DNA of 35,159 bases from an uncultured Bacteroidota bacterium (GCA_937867025.1 CALMKH010000004.1:1-35159); one strand, 5' to 3'. Positions 8,753-17,167 are shown, numbered from the stretch's first letter. A program made the numbers and translations. The notes: generated by a model not told the origin, from the sequence alone.

Positions 8753-8761
8753 GTATTTGGG
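8747..8761. repeat. Perfect inverted repeat over the -33 element
   Basis: CCCAAAGTATTTGGG has two 6-bp arms around a 3-bp centre. It overlaps the -33 element of the Fe-S operon promoter and lies between that promoter and the end of the PorV2-like gene. No T-run follows on either strand, so a terminator is unlikely. A protein-binding operator is possible, and chance cannot be excluded. Confidence 0.4.
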
Positions 8762-8797
8762 CTTAAGGAGTATAGGGGAGGTCCGGGGCTGGTCAGT

Positions 8798-9952
8798 CTA
8801 TTTGCTGTCCCTGTCTATCGCAAGTTTTAAGGAAAAAATATTGCTGTAAAGGGCAGGACCGTTCCCCGCCACGGCGCTGAGGTTGGTCAGGGCATAATCG
8901 ATGGTGAATTTGCTTAAAGTGATACCCAGGCCGACATTGGGCATAACAGAGGGCACTTTTTTGCCGTCATCATTGGTGTAATGCTGAAAATTATTGACAC
9001 CTGTCCTGAAATAGAGCTTGTTCTTGTCATCAATATTATAGCACACCTCACCGCCCGCGTATGGATCAATGCTCAGCAGGTTCGTACGCACCAGGGTGTT
9101 TCTTTTTCCATCGAGCGTGATATTGGCGTCAATTTCCGCCAGCAAGCTCCAGTTTTCATTTACTTCCCAGGTTTTTGCAAAGCCTCCCAGAATTCTCGGG
9201 AGCGTTATTTCAAGCGTATTTTTTGGAATGGCGTTCTGGGTTGCAGCCAGCACGTCTTTCTGGGCATCGGTAAAGGTGTACCTCCAGCTGTTAAAGGTGG
9301 ACGTTGCATCTCTCGCTACAATGCCAATGGCCCAGTTATTCTTTGTGTTGGCAAATTTCAGTCCCACGTCGAAACCAAAACCTGTTGCTTTAGCGAAAGG
9401 GCCTACTTTCCGGCTGATGATCTTCATATTGCCGCCCCATGAAAAATCTATAGCTTTCCTGCCGAAATCCTCGCTTTGGGCGTATGACAGTAAAACCGCA
9501 AAATCGGTGGTATTGAACGATGTAACCCTGGTATAATCAATCTCCCCGTTCCTTATCAGGTCAAAGGTATTTGCAATGCCATCGATGCCAAACCTCACCA
9601 GGCTGATCCCCAGTGCGCCCTTGTCTCCTGTCTTGGTGGCCCAGGCACCGTAGTCATAATTGGCAATACCGGCAAAATAAGAAGCATGCATAAGGGCTAC
9701 CTGCGCATTGTTTTTTATGCCGATCAATCCTGCAGGATTCCAGTACCCTGCATATACGTCATCGGCAGAAGCTATCATGCTGCCTCCCATGGCCAATGAT
9801 CTGGCACCTACGCCGATTTGCAAAAATTCATTGCTGTATTTGGTGGCATTCTGCGAAAAGACCGCGGTAGAAGCGAATACCATGGCAATAACACAAATGT
9901 ATTTCGTCATAAAAACACGCAAGATACTCATTTTTTTATTAATATTCTTCAT
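8798..9952 (-). CDS. PorV/PorQ-family outer-membrane protein (PorV2-like)
   Basis: This 384-residue protein has an N-terminal signal peptide (hydrophobic YICVIAMVFASTAVFS, cleavage before Gln34 likely). The mature start FLQIGVGARSLAMGGSMIASADDVYAGYWNPAGL is, in pieces, the signature of the PorV/PorQ FadL-like barrel family. The rest alternates beta strands, as expected for a 14-strand outer-membrane barrel. PorV collects T9SS cargo after translocation; PorV2-type paralogues are found in many T9SS genomes and their exact role is less clear. Met8 and Met15 are alternative starts. The ATG overlaps the stop of the AcpH-like gene by 4 nt, so the two are coupled. Fits with the T9SS-sorted protein at 20572. 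Confidence 0.85.
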   Translation of the reverse strand: MKNINKKMSILRVFMTKYICVIAMVFASTAVFSQNATKYSNEFLQIGVGARSLAMGGSMIASADDVYAGYWNPAGLIGIKNNAQVALMHASYFAGIANYDYGAWATKTGDKGALGISLVRFGIDGIANTFDLIRNGEIDYTRVTSFNTTDFAVLLSYAQSEDFGRKAIDFSWGGNMKIISRKVGPFAKATGFGFDVGLKFANTKNNWAIGIVARDATSTFNSWRYTFTDAQKDVLAATQNAIPKNTLEITLPRILGGFAKTWEVNENWSLLAEIDANITLDGKRNTLVRTNLLSIDPYAGGEVCYNIDDKNKLYFRTGVNNFQHYTNDDGKKVPSVMPNVGLGITLSKFTIDYALTNLSAVAGNGPALYSNIFSLKLAIDRDSK

Positions 9953-10596
9953 TTAATTTTCAGGCCGGACTCGAGCAATGGCAGCTGTTTCCCGATAAAA
10001 TCAAGGATATCAGGCAGATTTTGCAGGAAATGGAGCTGATCATCCCTTGTCCAATCATATTGTATGCCAATTCTTGAATACACCCTGCTTAACGCCAGAA
10101 AAATTTTTTCATTGTGCTCATAGTCAAAAATAAAGCGAAAACTGACAAAGCGTTCATAACCACTCGCAAATTGTGCTGAATGTGCATCCGAACCCAGTTT
10201 AAGGAATGACGTAATTGTTTTTAAATCAGCCTGTTCTAGTTCTTTGTAAAATGAATCGCAAAGCGTGCGGTGATGTTCCATTAACACTCTGTCCAGGCCG
10301 ATTTCCAGCAAAAGATGATTAAAAAACCATTTTCTGGGCCATTGGGCCTTATGGTCGAGTAATGAACTGATATGGCGTTCGCAGGAAGCAAAAAAGGCCG
10401 ATTGGTGAAAAATCTTGTCCGCTTTTATGTGCACCAGGCTTCCATCCTTTAAGGATTGATGCTCTTTCAGGGTATAAAGTTCATCATGCTTTAAGTGGGT
10501 TTTGAGCAGGTTCCTTGCCAGGTCGGGCAATACCAGTCCCACATTGTAATAAGGATCATCCGATTTATAAAAATGATAGTGGGACAGAAAATTCAC
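9949..10596 (-). CDS. AcpH-like (acyl carrier protein phosphodiesterase family) protein
   Basis: The 215-residue soluble protein begins MNFLSHYHFY and carries GLVLPDLARN near residues 21-30, which resembles the start of the AcpH/ACP phosphodiesterase family (HD-like, removes 4'-phosphopantetheine from ACP). The remaining His/Asp-rich helices (for example SDAHSAQF) fit an all-helical fold, but I cannot align every catalytic residue by eye, so the enzymatic role is tentative. The start is GTG, chosen because MNFLSH is the conserved beginning; only 4 nt separate it from the -7 box at 10601-10608, suggesting a leaderless message. It overlaps the PorV2-like gene by 4 nt, though there is no obvious functional link. 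Confidence 0.7.
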   Translation of the reverse strand: MNFLSHYHFYKSDDPYYNVGLVLPDLARNLLKTHLKHDELYTLKEHQSLKDGSLVHIKADKIFHQSAFFASCERHISSLLDHKAQWPRKWFFNHLLLEIGLDRVLMEHHRTLCDSFYKELEQADLKTITSFLKLGSDAHSAQFASGYERFVSFRFIFDYEHNEKIFLALSRVYSRIGIQYDWTRDDQLHFLQNLPDILDFIGKQLPLLESGLKIK

Positions 10597-10600
10597 AATG

Positions 10601-10608
10601 CAAAAGTA
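10601..10608 (-). promoter_or_regulatory. -7 box for the AcpH-like/PorV2-like operon
   Basis: TACTTTTG on the minus strand matches TAnnTTTG and ends 4 nt before the GTG start at 10596, so transcription would begin at or beside the start codon. No good -33 element is visible. Confidence 0.5.
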
Positions 10609-10667
10609 AGTGAAAATTTTCAGGCTCCCGGAACAGAGCTTGGGTCATGTGAACCGATTTTTTAATC

Positions 10668-10675
10668 TATATTTG
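10668..10675 (+). promoter_or_regulatory. -7 box for tyrS
   Basis: TATATTTG followed by CC, 35 nt before the ATG at 10711. No TTTG is found at the expected spacing. Confidence 0.5.
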
Positions 10676-10710
10676 CCGTCTTAATTCCAATTGAAAGACC
10701 TTATTTGTGT

Positions 10711-11976
10711 ATGACTCCCAGACAGAATTTTATTGAAGAGCTGAAATGGCGCAATATGTTGCAGGACATAATGCCGGGAACCGAAGAACTGTTGCAGAAA
10801 GGAATGGTAAAAGGCTATATCGGTTTCGATCCCACAGCCGATTCCCTTGGTGTCGGTAACATGGTACAGATCATGACGCTGCTTCATTTCCAGAGGGCGG
10901 GCCATCAGCCGATCGCATTGGTCGGAGGTGCTACCGGCCTGGTAGGAGATCCGAGCGGTAAAAGTGCGGAAAGGAATCTCCTCAGTGTGGACGCATTGAA
11001 TTATAACCTGGCCTGCCAGAAAGCTCAGCTTGAAAAGTTTCTCGATTTTGATTGCGGAGCTAACAGCGCTTCCATTGTTAATAATTATGACTGGTTCAAG
11101 GATTTCAGTTTTCTCGGATTTATAAGGGATGTGGGGAAACATCTGACGGTAAATTACATGATGGCAAAGGACAGTGTAAAGAACAGGCTCGACAGCGGCA
11201 TGTCTTTCACCGAGTTCAGCTACCAGCTCATCCAGGGTTATGATTTTTACCATTTATGGAAAACCCAGGGTGTTATGCTCCAGATGGGAGGCAGTGATCA
11301 ATGGGGCAATATTGTTACAGGCACCGAACTGATACGGAGGATGGATGGAGGGGAAGCGTACGCGCTGACCACCCCGCTGATTAAGAAAGCCGATGGCACC
11401 AAGTTCGGCAAGTCGGAGGGGGGTAATGTATGGCTCGATCCCAAAAGAACTACCCCATACGCCTTTTACCAGTTCTGGCTGCGCTCGACGGATGCTGATG
11501 TAGTGAACTATATACGGATTTTCAGTTTGAAGACACGTGAAGAGATCGAATCCATACCGGCCAATATGCTTCAGAAAGAGCTTGCCCGCGAGCTTACCGT
11601 CAGGGTGCATGGCGAACAAGCTTATGAAAAGGCCATGCGCGCATCGGAAATATTGTTTAACAAAGGCAGCGCACAGGAGCTGGCCACTATTGATGAAAGT
11701 GATTTGCTGAGTGCTATGGAGGGTGTTACACAGGCGCGTGTTTCCAAATCCGAGATAGAAGCGGGAATACCCATTATAGATTTCCTGAGCGAAAAAATCA
11801 ATCTGCTTCCGAGCAAGACCGAGGCAAAAAAAATGCTTCAGGGCAATGGCATAAGCATCAACAGGGATAAAGTGGCTGATATTAATCTTGTCATCGGGGC
11901 TTCGGATCTCATCAATGACAAATATATCCTGGCGCAACGCGGCAAGAAGGAATATTGCCTGGTTATCGTGGAGTAA
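10711..11976 (+). CDS. tyrS: Tyrosyl-tRNA synthetase
   Basis: This class I synthetase charges tRNA-Tyr with tyrosine in the cytosol. It has 421 residues from the ATG at 10711; an in-frame TTG six bases upstream is not needed. Conserved blocks are GFDPTADSL (38-46), LVGGATGLVGDPSGKS (70-85), QGYDF and GGSDQWGN (tyrosine pocket), and KFGKS at 231-235 as the KMSKS-type loop. The C-terminal 70 residues (KTEAKKMLQGNGISINRDKV in part) form an S4-like RNA-binding domain. Oddly, the HIGH site reads Gly47-Val-Gly-Asn50, without the first histidine that binds ATP phosphates. The rest is intact, so the enzyme is presumably functional. The aminopeptidase gene follows after 20 nt. Confidence 0.95.
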   Translation: MTPRQNFIEELKWRNMLQDIMPGTEELLQKGMVKGYIGFDPTADSLGVGNMVQIMTLLHFQRAGHQPIALVGGATGLVGDPSGKSAERNLLSVDALNYNLACQKAQLEKFLDFDCGANSASIVNNYDWFKDFSFLGFIRDVGKHLTVNYMMAKDSVKNRLDSGMSFTEFSYQLIQGYDFYHLWKTQGVMLQMGGSDQWGNIVTGTELIRRMDGGEAYALTTPLIKKADGTKFGKSEGGNVWLDPKRTTPYAFYQFWLRSTDADVVNYIRIFSLKTREEIESIPANMLQKELARELTVRVHGEQAYEKAMRASEILFNKGSAQELATIDESDLLSAMEGVTQARVSKSEIEAGIPIIDFLSEKINLLPSKTEAKKMLQGNGISINRDKVADINLVIGASDLINDKYILAQRGKKEYCLVIVE

Positions 11977-11982
11977 AACAAT

Positions 11983-11990
11983 TAACTTTG
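11983..11990 (+). promoter_or_regulatory. -7 box for the aminopeptidase-pdxA unit
   Basis: TAACTTTG followed by CC lies in the 20-nt gap after tyrS and ends 6 nt before the ATG at 11997. It suggests the aminopeptidase and pdxA have their own promoter besides read-through from tyrS. Confidence 0.45.
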
Positions 11991-11996
11991 CCAACC

Positions 11997-13442
11997 ATGA
12001 AATTTATCAAGTCAACATCAAAACCTGCGCCTAATGAACAGCTGATCCTGCTGATAGACGGGGAAAATTATAAGAAGAGCGTATGGTTGAATGCGGATGA
12101 GAACCGGTATGTAAAAGAAGCCGTAGCCTATAAGAAGCCGTATGTACAGTTTAATGCGGCAAGCGTGCATAAAATGGTCTGCATTGTTTACGGCGGACAG
12201 GGCTGGGAGTTAACAGAAAAGATCAGGCAGGCGGGTTACAGGTTCTGTTCCATACTCAATGAATATAAAAAGGAAGCGGCCTGCATTATTTCATACGATG
12301 CCCATCTTGCCATGGCAATGGCTGAGGGGATAGCCTTATCGAATTACCAGTTCCTGAAGTATAAATCAGACAAACGGACATCAGCCAATACGCTTAAATC
12401 GGTATCCATTGCCGAAAAGCTTCTCTCATCTGCGGACGAACATTATCTTAACACAGTCATAGAATCGGTTTATATCGCCCGTGACCTGGTGAATGAACCT
12501 CAGAGTTTTCTGAATGCGGTACAACTCTCGGAAGAGTTTGTGAGGATTGGCAAACGGGCCGGATTTAAAGTGGAAGTATGGAATGAGGCCAAAATAGCCT
12601 CCCAGAAGATGGGCGGCCTGCTGGCTGTTAATAAGGGAAGCAAAACACCGCCGACATTCAACATCCTGGAATACAAGCCTAAAAATGCGGTCAACCGCAA
12701 GCCCTATGTTCTTGTGGGTAAAGGGGTGGTATATGATACAGGCGGGCTTAGCCTGAAGCCGACACCCATGAGCATGGATCATATGAAATGCGATATGGCG
12801 GGAGGTGCCGTAGTTGCGGCTGTAATGCATGCTGTCGCCCAGCTGCAAATGCCTCTTCATGTCGTGGGACTTGTTCCTGCGACAGACAACTGGATCGGCG
12901 AAGACAGTTACGCCCCCGGCGACGTCATTACCATGTATTCGGGTACTACCGTGGAAATATTGAATACGGATGCTGAAGGCCGCCTTATATTAGGTGATGC
13001 GCTTCATTTCGCCCAGAAGCTGAAACCCGAACTGGTGGTTGATTTTGCAACACTTACCGGTGCCGCTGTAAGGGCAATTGGTCCCTATGCCACAGCTATG
13101 CTCGGAAACGCTCCGGACAATGTGAAAGCGGAAGTATTCCAGAGCAGTTATGCAGTGTATGAACGATTGGTGGAATTTCCCCTGTGGCAGGATTATGCCG
13201 ACGAACTGAAATCCGAGATAGCCGACATGACTAACCTTGGTAAAAGTGAAGGCGGACATATAAGCGCAGCCAAATTCCTCGAACATTTTACAAATTATCC
13301 ATGGATGCATTTTGATATAGCAGGCCCCGCATTCAACCAGGCCCAGGACACATACAGGCCTAAAGGCGGAACCGGGGTCGGTGTAAGACTGATGATAGAT
13401 TTCCTGCAAAAACAAAGTACTAAAAAAACTAAACATAAATGA
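11997..13442 (+). CDS. Leucyl aminopeptidase, M17 (PepA) family
   Basis: This cytosolic two-metal exopeptidase removes N-terminal residues from peptides. The 481-residue length is normal. Metal and catalytic residues are visible: Lys242 and Asp247 in VGKGVVYDTGG, Asp266 in MKCDMAGG, and Asp325/Glu327 plus catalytic Arg329 in the family signature NTDAEGRL. The N-terminal 150 residues form the more variable regulatory domain. The start is the ATG at 11997; the frame is open upstream into tyrS, but that extension (from a TTG) shows nothing conserved. Its stop overlaps the pdxA start as ATGA, indicating translational coupling. It is annotated as a peptidase only; DNA-binding roles of E. coli PepA should not be transferred. 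Confidence 0.93.
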   Translation: MKFIKSTSKPAPNEQLILLIDGENYKKSVWLNADENRYVKEAVAYKKPYVQFNAASVHKMVCIVYGGQGWELTEKIRQAGYRFCSILNEYKKEAACIISYDAHLAMAMAEGIALSNYQFLKYKSDKRTSANTLKSVSIAEKLLSSADEHYLNTVIESVYIARDLVNEPQSFLNAVQLSEEFVRIGKRAGFKVEVWNEAKIASQKMGGLLAVNKGSKTPPTFNILEYKPKNAVNRKPYVLVGKGVVYDTGGLSLKPTPMSMDHMKCDMAGGAVVAAVMHAVAQLQMPLHVVGLVPATDNWIGEDSYAPGDVITMYSGTTVEILNTDAEGRLILGDALHFAQKLKPELVVDFATLTGAAVRAIGPYATAMLGNAPDNVKAEVFQSSYAVYERLVEFPLWQDYADELKSEIADMTNLGKSEGGHISAAKFLEHFTNYPWMHFDIAGPAFNQAQDTYRPKGGTGVGVRLMIDFLQKQSTKKTKHK

Positions 13443-14503
13443 GCAAACCCATCATAGGCATATCACAGGGAGATCCTAACGGCGTAGGACTGGAAGTGAT
13501 CATACAGACCTTGCGTCACCAGGTTGTCTACGACCATTGCACGCCGGTATTGTATGCGAATCCCAAATCATTCAATTACCATAAAAAGACTCTGAATCAG
13601 GAAAAACCTTCCTACACCTTGATAAAGGATATTTCAGAGGCGCGGCCCAACCAGCTCAACCTGATCGCAAGCAGCAATGATCCTTTTGAGATACAATTCG
13701 GCATAGCTTCCGAAGCGGCTGGAAAGGAAGCTTTCATGGCTATAAACCGGATGATGCAGGATGCAAAAGCGGGCAAACTTCACGGTATTGTAACTGCGCC
13801 GGTGGATAAATCCACCATAAAGATCGAACAGGGCTTCACGGGTCATACAGGTTTTATTACCCAATCCTTCGGGCAGCAGCAATCGCTGATGATACTGTTC
13901 AACGATGATATCCGCGTGGGTCTTGTCACGGAACACCTCCCTATCAGTAAGGTTTCATCCGCGATCTCAAAGGATACCATAATAGCCAAACTGAGGATTG
14001 CCAATGAAAGCCTGAAGAAGGATTTCGGTATCGTTAAACCCAAAATAGCCGTGCTCGGACTTAATCCTCACAATGGAGACAATGGAACCATGGGCAGCGA
14101 AGAAAATGACATCATTATTCCTGCTGTGAAAGAAGCGTATGGCCAGGATATCTTTTGTTTTGGTCCGTACAGTGCGGATGGGTTTTTCGGGATGAAGAAT
14201 TATCTTCAGTTTGACATGGTTCTTGCCATGTACCACGACCAGGGGCTAATTCCGTTCAAATCCATGGCTTTTGAAGACGGTGTAAATTATACTGCCGGTC
14301 TGCCGGTAGTAAGGACCAGCCCTGACCACGGTACTGGTTATAATATTGCCGGTAAGGCATGCGCCTCCCCCTTGAGTTTCACGAATGCTGTATTCGCGGC
14401 TATCGATATATACCACCAGAGGAATGAAACGGGAGAACTCAAAACAAATCCACTGGGTATGACAGACTTCAAGAGGGAACGTTTCAGGCTTGAACAAGGC
14501 TGA
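13439..14503 (+). CDS. pdxA: 4-hydroxythreonine-4-phosphate dehydrogenase
   Basis: PdxA oxidises 4-phosphohydroxy-L-threonine in the DXP-dependent route to pyridoxal 5'-phosphate, using NAD and a divalent metal at a dimer interface. The 354-residue protein shows GDPNGVG at 11-17, GHTGF at 135-139, GLNPHNGDNG at 207-216 and MYHDQGLIPFK at 264-274. The three metal-binding histidines fall at 166, 211 and 266, the same positions as in the E. coli enzyme as I remember it. VRTSPDHGTG (291-300) is also conserved. It is coupled to the upstream aminopeptidase by a 4-nt ATGA overlap and is convergent with the peroxidase gene. No clear terminator lies in the 77-bp gap that follows. Confidence 0.95.
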   Translation: MSKPIIGISQGDPNGVGLEVIIQTLRHQVVYDHCTPVLYANPKSFNYHKKTLNQEKPSYTLIKDISEARPNQLNLIASSNDPFEIQFGIASEAAGKEAFMAINRMMQDAKAGKLHGIVTAPVDKSTIKIEQGFTGHTGFITQSFGQQQSLMILFNDDIRVGLVTEHLPISKVSSAISKDTIIAKLRIANESLKKDFGIVKPKIAVLGLNPHNGDNGTMGSEENDIIIPAVKEAYGQDIFCFGPYSADGFFGMKNYLQFDMVLAMYHDQGLIPFKSMAFEDGVNYTAGLPVVRTSPDHGTGYNIAGKACASPLSFTNAVFAAIDIYHQRNETGELKTNPLGMTDFKRERFRLEQG

Positions 14504-14580
14504 TCCCGGTCCTGCCAAACTGAATTTTCAGAAAGACCTGTAATTATCAGATCCTAAGTTGATTGAAGGGCTGATTGTCC

Positions 14581-15726
14581 TTAATTCTTGAATGGATCAG
14601 AGAATTTAGGATTTGTAATAAGATTTTTATCTGTAAGCGTTTTGAGGAATGCTATTAAGGCCACCTTATCATTTTCTGACAGGTTGAGCTTTTTAGCTTT
14701 CATTCCATCCCTGAACTTCTCATCCAGGCTTGGATGGTTCTGAATGCCCTCGCTGTAATGATTGATCACCTGTTCCAGCGTTGTAAAGCGTCCGTCATGC
14801 ATATACGGGCCGGTCAGTTCAATATTTCTCAGGCTTGGTATCTTGAATTTTCCATTTCCCCTGCCATTGTCTTTATAGGAAACATCAAGACCGATATTGG
14901 CAGTTCCGCGAGGATTGGAAGCATCGTTGCCAAACGTGCTGCCCCCGTATGGGCTGCCAGGAGCATCAGGAGCGGAGAAATTTGTTCCGCTGTGACACTC
15001 TGAACATTTTAGCTGATCGCTGAAAAACAATTGTTTACCATATAATTCGAGCGGGGTGAAGTTTGCAAAATTATTCTGCAGGCCCTGGTCGAATTTGGAT
15101 TCTTTTGAAAACAGGCAGTTGAGAAACTGGGTTACAGCCTTGGAAATCTTTTCCCTGGTAATGGTCCTGTCGCCAAAAGCATCCTCGAAAAGATCAGGAT
15201 AATAACTGGTTTTTGATAGTTTGGTGACCAGCATCTGGTCATTTTCCATTCCCATCTCGATATGGTTGAACACCGGCATCAGGGAAAGTTCAAGTGGTGA
15301 TGAAGCCCTGGAATCCCAGAACATATTGTTGTTGTTGACCGGGTTGAGTATTGACATCGAATTCCTGGTTGTGAGCAGGTTGCCAAAACCGGTGCTGAAA
15401 TTAACATTATCGGCAAAAGCCAGCGATTGTTTATGACACGACGCGCAGGATATGGTATTGTTGATGCTCAGCTTTTTATCATAAAAAAGAATACGGCCAA
15501 GCTGTACGCTTTTATTGGACAAGCCATCCCTTGAGCCATCCTTAATGAATTCAGTGATGTTACGTGTTTTTCCCGACTCCTGTACTTTCAGGTAATCATA
15601 ATTGTCGTTGAGGTTCGGGGAATCAGATGAAGGAGTGCTTATTCTCCTGTCACAAGCTATAAAAAGGACAGAACAAAACAGTGTGAGGCTGAGGCCGGTT
15701 TTGATAAAATTACCCGCGTTTTTCAT
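14581..15726 (-). CDS. Di-haem cytochrome c peroxidase/MauG-family lipoprotein
   Basis: The 381-residue protein has a lipoprotein signal peptide with lipobox LFIAC (lipid on Cys25), so it is anchored on the periplasmic side of a membrane. Two c-type haem sites are visible: CASCH at 94-98 and CSECH at 241-245. GPYMHDGRF at 306-314 provides Met309, the probable distal ligand of the second haem as in bacterial cytochrome c peroxidases. Conserved FWDSR (136-140) and EMG (157-159) support the family. The likely role is hydrogen peroxide reduction with electrons from a periplasmic c-type donor, but MauG-like protein modification is possible. It follows two barrel-like genes at 50 nt and also has its own -7 box. 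Confidence 0.9.
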   Translation of the reverse strand: MKNAGNFIKTGLSLTLFCSVLFIACDRRISTPSSDSPNLNDNYDYLKVQESGKTRNITEFIKDGSRDGLSNKSVQLGRILFYDKKLSINNTISCASCHKQSLAFADNVNFSTGFGNLLTTRNSMSILNPVNNNNMFWDSRASSPLELSLMPVFNHIEMGMENDQMLVTKLSKTSYYPDLFEDAFGDRTITREKISKAVTQFLNCLFSKESKFDQGLQNNFANFTPLELYGKQLFFSDQLKCSECHSGTNFSAPDAPGSPYGGSTFGNDASNPRGTANIGLDVSYKDNGRGNGKFKIPSLRNIELTGPYMHDGRFTTLEQVINHYSEGIQNHPSLDEKFRDGMKAKKLNLSENDKVALIAFLKTLTDKNLITNPKFSDPFKN

Positions 15727-15749
15727 AAATAGTTAATTTAATAGAAGTT

Positions 15750-15757
15750 CAAAGATA
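15750..15757 (-). promoter_or_regulatory. -7 box for the peroxidase lipoprotein gene
   Basis: TATCTTTG on the minus strand, 23 nt before the ATG at 15726, in the 50-bp gap after the barrel-like gene. There is no -33 element at the expected distance. It suggests the peroxidase can be transcribed independently. Confidence 0.5.
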
Positions 15758-15776
15758 GTATTATTTTACAAATTTC

Positions 15777-16337
15777 CTAATTTGAAAGGTTAAAATGTGC
15801 AACAATATTGAAAGGAGGATCGATTTTCAGGAAACTTTCCCCTTCGTCGAGCGAAACTCCCAACCTGAAAGTGCCCTCGGTAGCTAAAGAAACCACATCG
15901 TTGAACTGGTATTCGACACCCCAGTGCCACCCCAGGAAAAAACTCTGTTGATCGTCAATTGGCACGGTAGAGTTCCGGTTTAAGCTTTCGGTTACGATTT
16001 TCAGACCTACCCCGAATCCCTGGTAGTACATCCAGTTGGAGGAGCCGATATTCCGCCTCCGGTCGTTATCAACGCTGATGAACATGCTTTGGAAACTGCT
16101 TTCGTTCGATAGCTGCAATCCGTAAGCCGCCCGTATACCGTTGTCATTATAGTTGTATGACCTGAACATGAGCGAAGCGCTGGCGAGCTGGGGGTTAATA
16201 TTGTTGAATGGTATGACCTGGGCGAGTATGGGGTTGGTGTTAAAGCCGATATATCGTGTATAGCCAAGGCCTACCACCGTCTGGGAAAAAACCCGGGTAC
16301 TCAAGAGAACAACAGCTATTAGTATGGCTCTTTTCAT
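15777..16337 (-). CDS. Hypothetical outer-membrane beta-barrel protein
   Basis: I do not recognise a named family. The 186-residue protein starts with a classical signal peptide (MKRAILIAVVLLSTRVFS, cleavage before Gln20). The mature part alternates short amphipathic stretches ending in aromatic residues, such as VVGLGYTRYIGF, SASLMFRSYNY, GWHWGVEYQF and VSLATEGTFRLGVSL, and ends NIVAHFNLSN. This fits a small 8-strand outer-membrane barrel. Its ATG is 1 nt past the stop of the preceding barrel-like gene, so the two are almost certainly co-expressed and may be paired or paralogous. The peroxidase lipoprotein lies downstream. Confidence 0.75.
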   Translation of the reverse strand: MKRAILIAVVLLSTRVFSQTVVGLGYTRYIGFNTNPILAQVIPFNNINPQLASASLMFRSYNYNDNGIRAAYGLQLSNESSFQSMFISVDNDRRRNIGSSNWMYYQGFGVGLKIVTESLNRNSTVPIDDQQSFFLGWHWGVEYQFNDVVSLATEGTFRLGVSLDEGESFLKIDPPFNIVAHFNLSN

Positions 16338-16338
16338 A

Positions 16339-17031
16339 TCAGAATCTTACAAGCAGGAACAGGGAGGATGGCGCAACCGGGCTCATACTGGTTATATACT
16401 TGTCTTCGAAAGTTTCATAATTTGCTCCGTCAGTTGAGAAATTCCTGACTTTTCTGATGTAGTTCAGGTACATACTCCCCTCAGTAAGGATGCTTATCCT
16501 TGGAGTGAAATTGTAAACGAAACCGCAGTGCGGACCAAAGCCCCAACCTGTCTGCGAGGTGTTGAATATTGTAATATTTGGATTGCCGGGTGTCATGGGG
16601 GTAACGGTTTCCGTTCGGTTCAGGTCATTGTAATACCTGGCATCAATACCTCCGTAAAACTGGAAATTATATCCCAGGTCCAGCCGCCATTCATATCCCA
16701 GCAACGGTGCCCAGGCATTAATATTGCTGGTTTTCGAGATACCGTTGAGATCTTCCGAAACCTTGTTGACGCTGAAGTTAAGGCCTATCCTTATAGCTGA
16801 TGTTTTTGTGCGGTTGGAAAATTTTATGCCAAATAGGTAGGGCTCCTCGAACACTGTAGGTGTAGGACCATTGCCGGTAAACCTGCTCAGGGCGGTCGAA
16901 ATGTTCATTACACCCTCAATTCTCCGGTAACTTTCTTCAGGTTCTATATCTGTAGAATCAGCTTTAGCACTGAATGAGACACAGGTTAATAAAAGTAAAA
17001 ACAAGTACTTGTAGTTTGACGGTATGTGCAT
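16339..17031 (-). CDS. Hypothetical outer-membrane beta-barrel protein
   Basis: From the ATG at 17031 the protein has 230 residues with a signal peptide (MHIPSNYKYLFLLLLTCVSFSAKA). The mature part contains repeated amphipathic strands rich in Gly, Tyr and Phe (for example LGYEWRLDLGYNFQFYGGIDARYY, partly quoted as LGYNFQFYGGIDARYY) and ends in SSLFLLVRF, whose terminal Phe is typical of outer-membrane barrels. Family and ligand are unknown. Longer readings from an ATG at 17070 or a TTG at 17106 are rejected: the -7 box at 17064-17071 overlaps the first, and neither places a signal peptide at the N-terminus. It is the first gene of a unit with the second barrel (1-nt gap) and perhaps the peroxidase. 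Confidence 0.75.
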   Translation of the reverse strand: MHIPSNYKYLFLLLLTCVSFSAKADSTDIEPEESYRRIEGVMNISTALSRFTGNGPTPTVFEEPYLFGIKFSNRTKTSAIRIGLNFSVNKVSEDLNGISKTSNINAWAPLLGYEWRLDLGYNFQFYGGIDARYYNDLNRTETVTPMTPGNPNITIFNTSQTGWGFGPHCGFVYNFTPRISILTEGSMYLNYIRKVRNFSTDGANYETFEDKYITSMSPVAPSSLFLLVRF

Positions 17032-17063
17032 TATGAAGTCGTTGGTTCGAAAGCCGTTCAACG

Positions 17064-17071
17064 CAAACATA
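17064..17071 (-). promoter_or_regulatory. -7 box for the barrel-protein pair
   Basis: TATGTTTG followed by CG on the minus strand, 32 nt before the ATG at 17031. It overlaps the alternative ATG at 17070 and so decides the start. No -33 element is recognisable. Confidence 0.5.
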
Positions 17072-17159
17072 AGGGATTTTATTTTAATCCCATTCTTTTT
17101 TGACAAAAATTACATAAGGCTTTCTGTCGTGGATCAGAACTTTCGAACCCCTTTTTTAT

Positions 17160-17167
17160 TATCTTTG
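17160..17167 (+). promoter_or_regulatory. -7 box for uvrB
   Basis: TATCTTTG followed by CT ends 7 nt before the GTG start of uvrB, implying a leader of only a few nucleotides. No -33 element is seen. The 17032-17174 gap holds only this and the divergent box at 17064-17071. Confidence 0.5.

Noticed and set aside
10681-11994. Two long antisense open frames (190 and 246 codons) opposite tyrS
   Set aside because: They are fully covered by a certain gene on the other strand and show no family motifs or promoter. They are a by-product of codon use.
14522-14533. CTGAATTTTCAG inverted repeat between pdxA and the peroxidase gene
   Set aside because: Too short and without a T-tract; likely chance.
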